From Apostichopus parvimensis (Eukaryota > Echinodermata > Holothuroidea > Aspidochirotida > Stichopodidae), in NCBI GenBank assembly GCA_000934455.1, contig JXUT01147532.1, positions 1 through 22,131 of the forward strand: 22,131 nucleotides of DNA, given 5' to 3'. A program made the translations under genes and the position numbers. Below the pieces are notes generated by a model that was not told the origin of the DNA, made no database searches, and saw nothing but the letters and a program-made list of their open reading frames with translations. Numbering within the stretch: the stretch's first letter is position 1; every line of letters begins with the position of its first letter. Shown here in pieces: positions 20,001-22,131 of the stretch.

Positions 20001-22131
20001 CTGTCCGTACAAAGAATTCCCAGTGACCGTCATGTTAGGGACCGATGCATACCCTAAACTGGCTACCGTCTTGGTTACGCTGCTGGGCTTCATCAAGACT
20101 GAGCCACCGGCTCCGTACTCTCCCCGTGACGATCCGAATGGCATGTAGGACTGACTGGGTACCATCTGAGATATGCTGGTGGAGAGGACACTGGGGTACG
20201 CTGTAGGGAATGCTGCCGAGTACGACTGCTGCGTGGCAGACTGCTGTAGATACGACTGGGTAGCCGTCAGTGACTGCTGCGTGTTCAACATCGGTGGCGA
20301 CTGTGGGATACCCGTACTTTGACTGAACCCATACTGGATGCCCTGTTGTTCGGGAAGACCAGAGGGGAACTGCATCGACTGTAGAGCAGTGGGCTGTATC
20401 AGTCTGGATGGCATGTCGGAGGTGTGGTATGCGAAAGCTTCATTGTTTCTGATATGCAATGGGTACTGGTTGGCATCCAGAGACGCTGGACGTGCAGTCT
20501 GGGTGGCGATGACCACAGAAGGGTACCTCATGGGTGACGGCTTGTGGGAGAATGTTGGAACCATACGTGAATGCACCTTGTTGGTCGGGATGTCAAAGAG
20601 TGCCATGTTGCCTCTGTCCGGTTCTATAACGTCTTCCTTCATGGGAGGCTCGAAGGAGTCCATCTCCTTCGTGTTGAACATATTGTTGGCCTCGGGCTGG
20701 TTGTAACTTGGAGCCATAAAGGTATTGAGATTACTCTCTGGTTGGGTGTCGATCATTTCATTGTTCGTATTAGCGTTTAGAATTTCGAGCCCGGTAGTGG
20801 AGGGCTGCGGGAGCACCTCTGCTTTCTGAGGGAGGTCCTTTTCTGAGCCGAATGTGCCAAAGGTTATTTCATCTTCGCCGTTGGTTGCCAATAGACTAGC
20901 CATGGACTCCTGTGGTAATGAGTGCGGGGCCATTTCTTTCATGGGTTCCAAGTCTTGGTTCATTTCCGAGGCGGGATCCATCTGGTGATCCACTGGCTGA
21001 GGTCCAGGGCCACTGCCACTGGCATACCCCAACTGAGAGGTGGCAGCATTAGACTGTGACACCGCGAGTGACCTGTAATCATCCCAATAGTGTTTGGTCT
21101 GCTCTATGGACATGCTGAGACGCTGGTCGTCTGCGGCTCCCATCTGCCGTTGAGGGTTCGCAGGGCTGATGTCTATGGGGTGTGACAGGCTCACTGGTGC
21201 GGCGATGCTCATGGGGGCAGCATTCAACTAAAAACAAAAGACCAGTAACAGGTGAAGGAAATCCTCATAGTCATTCACAGACAAAGATTTAAAGTAGTTT
21301 CTGCAACAACTGTACCATACTTTCAGTTTAACGGAAATCTTTACTTCAGCAATGATATTTTAATTACAAAGATGTTTCTGAACAAGTTCCTTAGCTACAA
21401 ACCTTTTCATTATGAGTACTTGACATTCAACCATTGCAAAAATTTCTGTCTTTTTTCTCACAATTTGTTTCCCACACAATTTTAAAAGTAATATTAGTGA
21501 CATTTAAATTTTAAGGCTTTTGACTATTCCATTATTTCACATGGGGGCCTGACGACAACCGGCCGAGCCAAATAAACTGAATTTTTGTTCTATTTCAAAA
21601 TTAGAATGCAACAAAAATGAACACAAACAACTGCTTTACCCTTACCTCCTGTGAAGCAGACACTTGAACTTCTTCTGAAACGTTCAGTAGTCTGTCTCTG
21701 TTGCTAGGCGGTGGGTCTGTCTTCAATGCCTTTGAGAGGGGTATACCCCCCAGAGGAACCGCGCCGACCCCTGCGGACCAATCTGTCTGTGTCGTCATGA
21801 CATGTCCTGTGTTAGGCTGGCTGCCGCTAGCAATGGCTTCTGCGATAAGTTTGTTGTTAAGCTTAGTGTCACCACTCGGAGAGCTTCGCTGCGATGGTGG
21901 ATTCGAGGCATGGTGGTCACTGTTCAGTTCTATCCCGCTGTCGTGCTGGTCGCTGGCTTCCGGCTTCCCTGGTGAACCCTTGGCATTCACGGTCACAGCG
22001 GAGGCAACTCCTACGGGAGACTGTGTGGCTGTGGCCATAGCTTGGGCTTGGTAAGGGAGTTGCAGGGGTTTGTCCCATGCATTGCTCACAGGTGGTGGTG
22101 GGGGTCCATTGCTTGAATAAGTCCCTACCAA
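16797..22131 (-). CDS. large Pro/Ser/Gln-rich disordered protein, PRRC2 (BAT2-like) family candidate; last four exons, 5' partial
   Basis: Coding segments in transcript order are 22131-21646, 21227-20001, 19291-17549 and 17006-16797. All junctions are GT-AG and all introns phase 0; together they give 1221 codons plus TAG. The protein is low-complexity, with NGPPPPPVSNAWDKPLQLPY near the start, Ser/Gln/Tyr-rich prion-like stretches (QSYLQQSATQQSYSAAFP), a ten-Gln tract, an RG-rich patch (GGSSGRGGGHN) and a charged helical C-terminus. No catalytic domain, signal peptide or membrane segment is seen. Length, composition, large phase-0 exons and the AWDKPL motif make me favour PRRC2, a family of RNA-associated proteins linked to translation and stress granules, but the diagnostic N-terminal BAT2 domain is outside the window. 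Another scaffold or RNA-binding protein is possible. Exon structure is much surer than identity. Confidence 0.8.
17007..17548 (-). other. PRRC2-like intron (542 bp)
   Basis: GTAAGA donor and GGGTACACAG acceptor, phase 0. AT-rich; open frames on both strands at 17061-17361 overlap each other and look fortuitous. Confidence 0.85.
17549..19291 (-). CDS. PRRC2-like exon (581 codons) with polyglutamine
   Basis: I place the acceptor at CATATACAAAG (AG at 19293-19292) because it follows a strong pyrimidine tract (TCTTTTCTTTTCTTC) and keeps phase 0, giving QRATNPIGSQSVLSGP. A later AG (GGCAG) would break the frame. The exon is Pro/Ser/Met/His-rich, with basic RPxxLPSSNHGNRMNP, a Met-Pro-His-rich region (MMGPQPPMMNHPHPLGPMM), ten Gln (17744-17773) then PPP, and an RG-rich patch. 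It ends KLVFPNR with donor GTAAGA at 17548. Confidence 0.85.
17744..17773 (-). repeat. polyglutamine codon run (10 Gln)
   Basis: In transcript sense, four CAG, two CAA, then four CAG codons. The CAA interruptions normally slow expansion. The run sits between LL and a proline-rich IPPP segment. Confidence 0.95.
19292..20000 (-). other. PRRC2-like intron (709 bp) containing a minisatellite
   Basis: GTAAGG donor at 20000 and the CATATACAAAG acceptor at 19292, phase 0. More than half of it is the 30-bp array at 19351-19727, which ends about 30 bp upstream (in transcript sense) of the pyrimidine tract. Confidence 0.85.
19351..19727. repeat. 30-bp minisatellite, about 12.7 copies
   Basis: The + unit is ACCATGTACAAACTGCACTT plus TCTACTATCA. 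Copies begin at 19351, 19381, 19411, 19441, 19471, 19498, 19528, 19558, 19588, about 19614, 19644, 19674 and 19704. Two are shortened to 27 bp. ACCATG alternates with ACCTTG and ACTGCACT with ACCTCACT, so there are at least two sub-variants. The unit lacks stops in several frames, giving long false open frames on both strands. Confidence 0.96.
20001..21227 (-). CDS. PRRC2-like exon (409 codons)
   Basis: The acceptor TTTGTTTTTAG precedes TTG-AAT-GCT (LNAAPMSIAAPVSL). MSIEQTKHYWDDYRSL is a rare ordered-looking stretch with aromatic residues; the rest is Ser/Gln/Pro/Met-rich with acidic patches (EDVIEPDRGN). The exon ends NSLYGQ with donor GTAAGG at 20000. The tail MNTQQSLTATQSYLQQ-type sequence resembles prion-like low-complexity domains. 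Confidence 0.85.
21228..21645 (-). other. PRRC2-like intron (418 bp)
   Basis: GTAAGG donor and TTTGTTTTTAG acceptor, phase 0. AT-rich, with no repeat or RNA structure noticed. Confidence 0.85.
21646..22131 (-). CDS. PRRC2-like exon, open at the window edge
   Basis: 162 codons, reading LVGTYSSNGPPPPPVSNAWD from the window edge; the exon continues beyond it, so no start codon is implied. A Ser-rich region includes HDSGIELNSDHH. It ends SEEVQVSASQE with donor GTAAGG at 21645, phase 0. GC content is clearly above that of the intron that follows. Confidence 0.85.

Noticed and set aside
1-22131. CRISPR array, operon or bacterial mobile element
   Set aside because: The window is spliced eukaryotic DNA; its direct repeats have no unique spacers of constant length.

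Overview
This is animal nuclear DNA: AT-rich non-coding sequence, long GT-AG introns, higher-GC exons, many minisatellites and a MITE. The peroxiredoxin sequence and the style of the dispersed repeats suggest a marine invertebrate, perhaps a deuterostome such as an echinoderm. That placement is inference; nothing in the window fixes the species.

Two protein-coding genes converge. On the + strand, about 1-8571, lie the last five exons of a 1-Cys peroxiredoxin of the PRDX6 type. The coding sequence starts inside the codon equivalent to human Ser32 and runs to the natural stop. All splice sites are GT-AG, and the joined 190 complete codons align with human PRDX6 from Trp33 to the C-terminus with one three-residue deletion. 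The peroxidase residues (His39, Cys47 and the Arg132 equivalent) are present. The N-terminal 32 residues lie before the window.

On the - strand, 22131 to 16797, lie the last four coding exons (1221 codons plus stop) of a large Pro/Ser/Gln-rich, mostly disordered protein. Every intron in it is phase 0. My best guess is the PRRC2 (BAT2-like) family, held tentatively. A short charged helical segment encoded by the last exon ends the protein. A T-rich stretch (in transcript sense) down to an AATAAA near 14197 is probably its 3' UTR.

The roughly 5.6 kb between the probable ends (8572 to about 14197) has no credible gene. It holds a 614-bp MITE with 15-bp inverted repeats and TTAA duplications (11675-12296), and a modular repeat region (about 12440-14160) with a unit of about 145 bp, nuclear-receptor-like TGACCTTTGACC motifs and a 28-bp near-palindrome. 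Each of the four PRDX6 introns and one intron of the other gene carries its own, apparently unrelated, tandem repeat (21+18, 35, about 75, 42 and 30 bp units).

I see no operon, defence system, CRISPR array, tRNA or rRNA. The two genes have no obvious functional link beyond being convergent neighbours.
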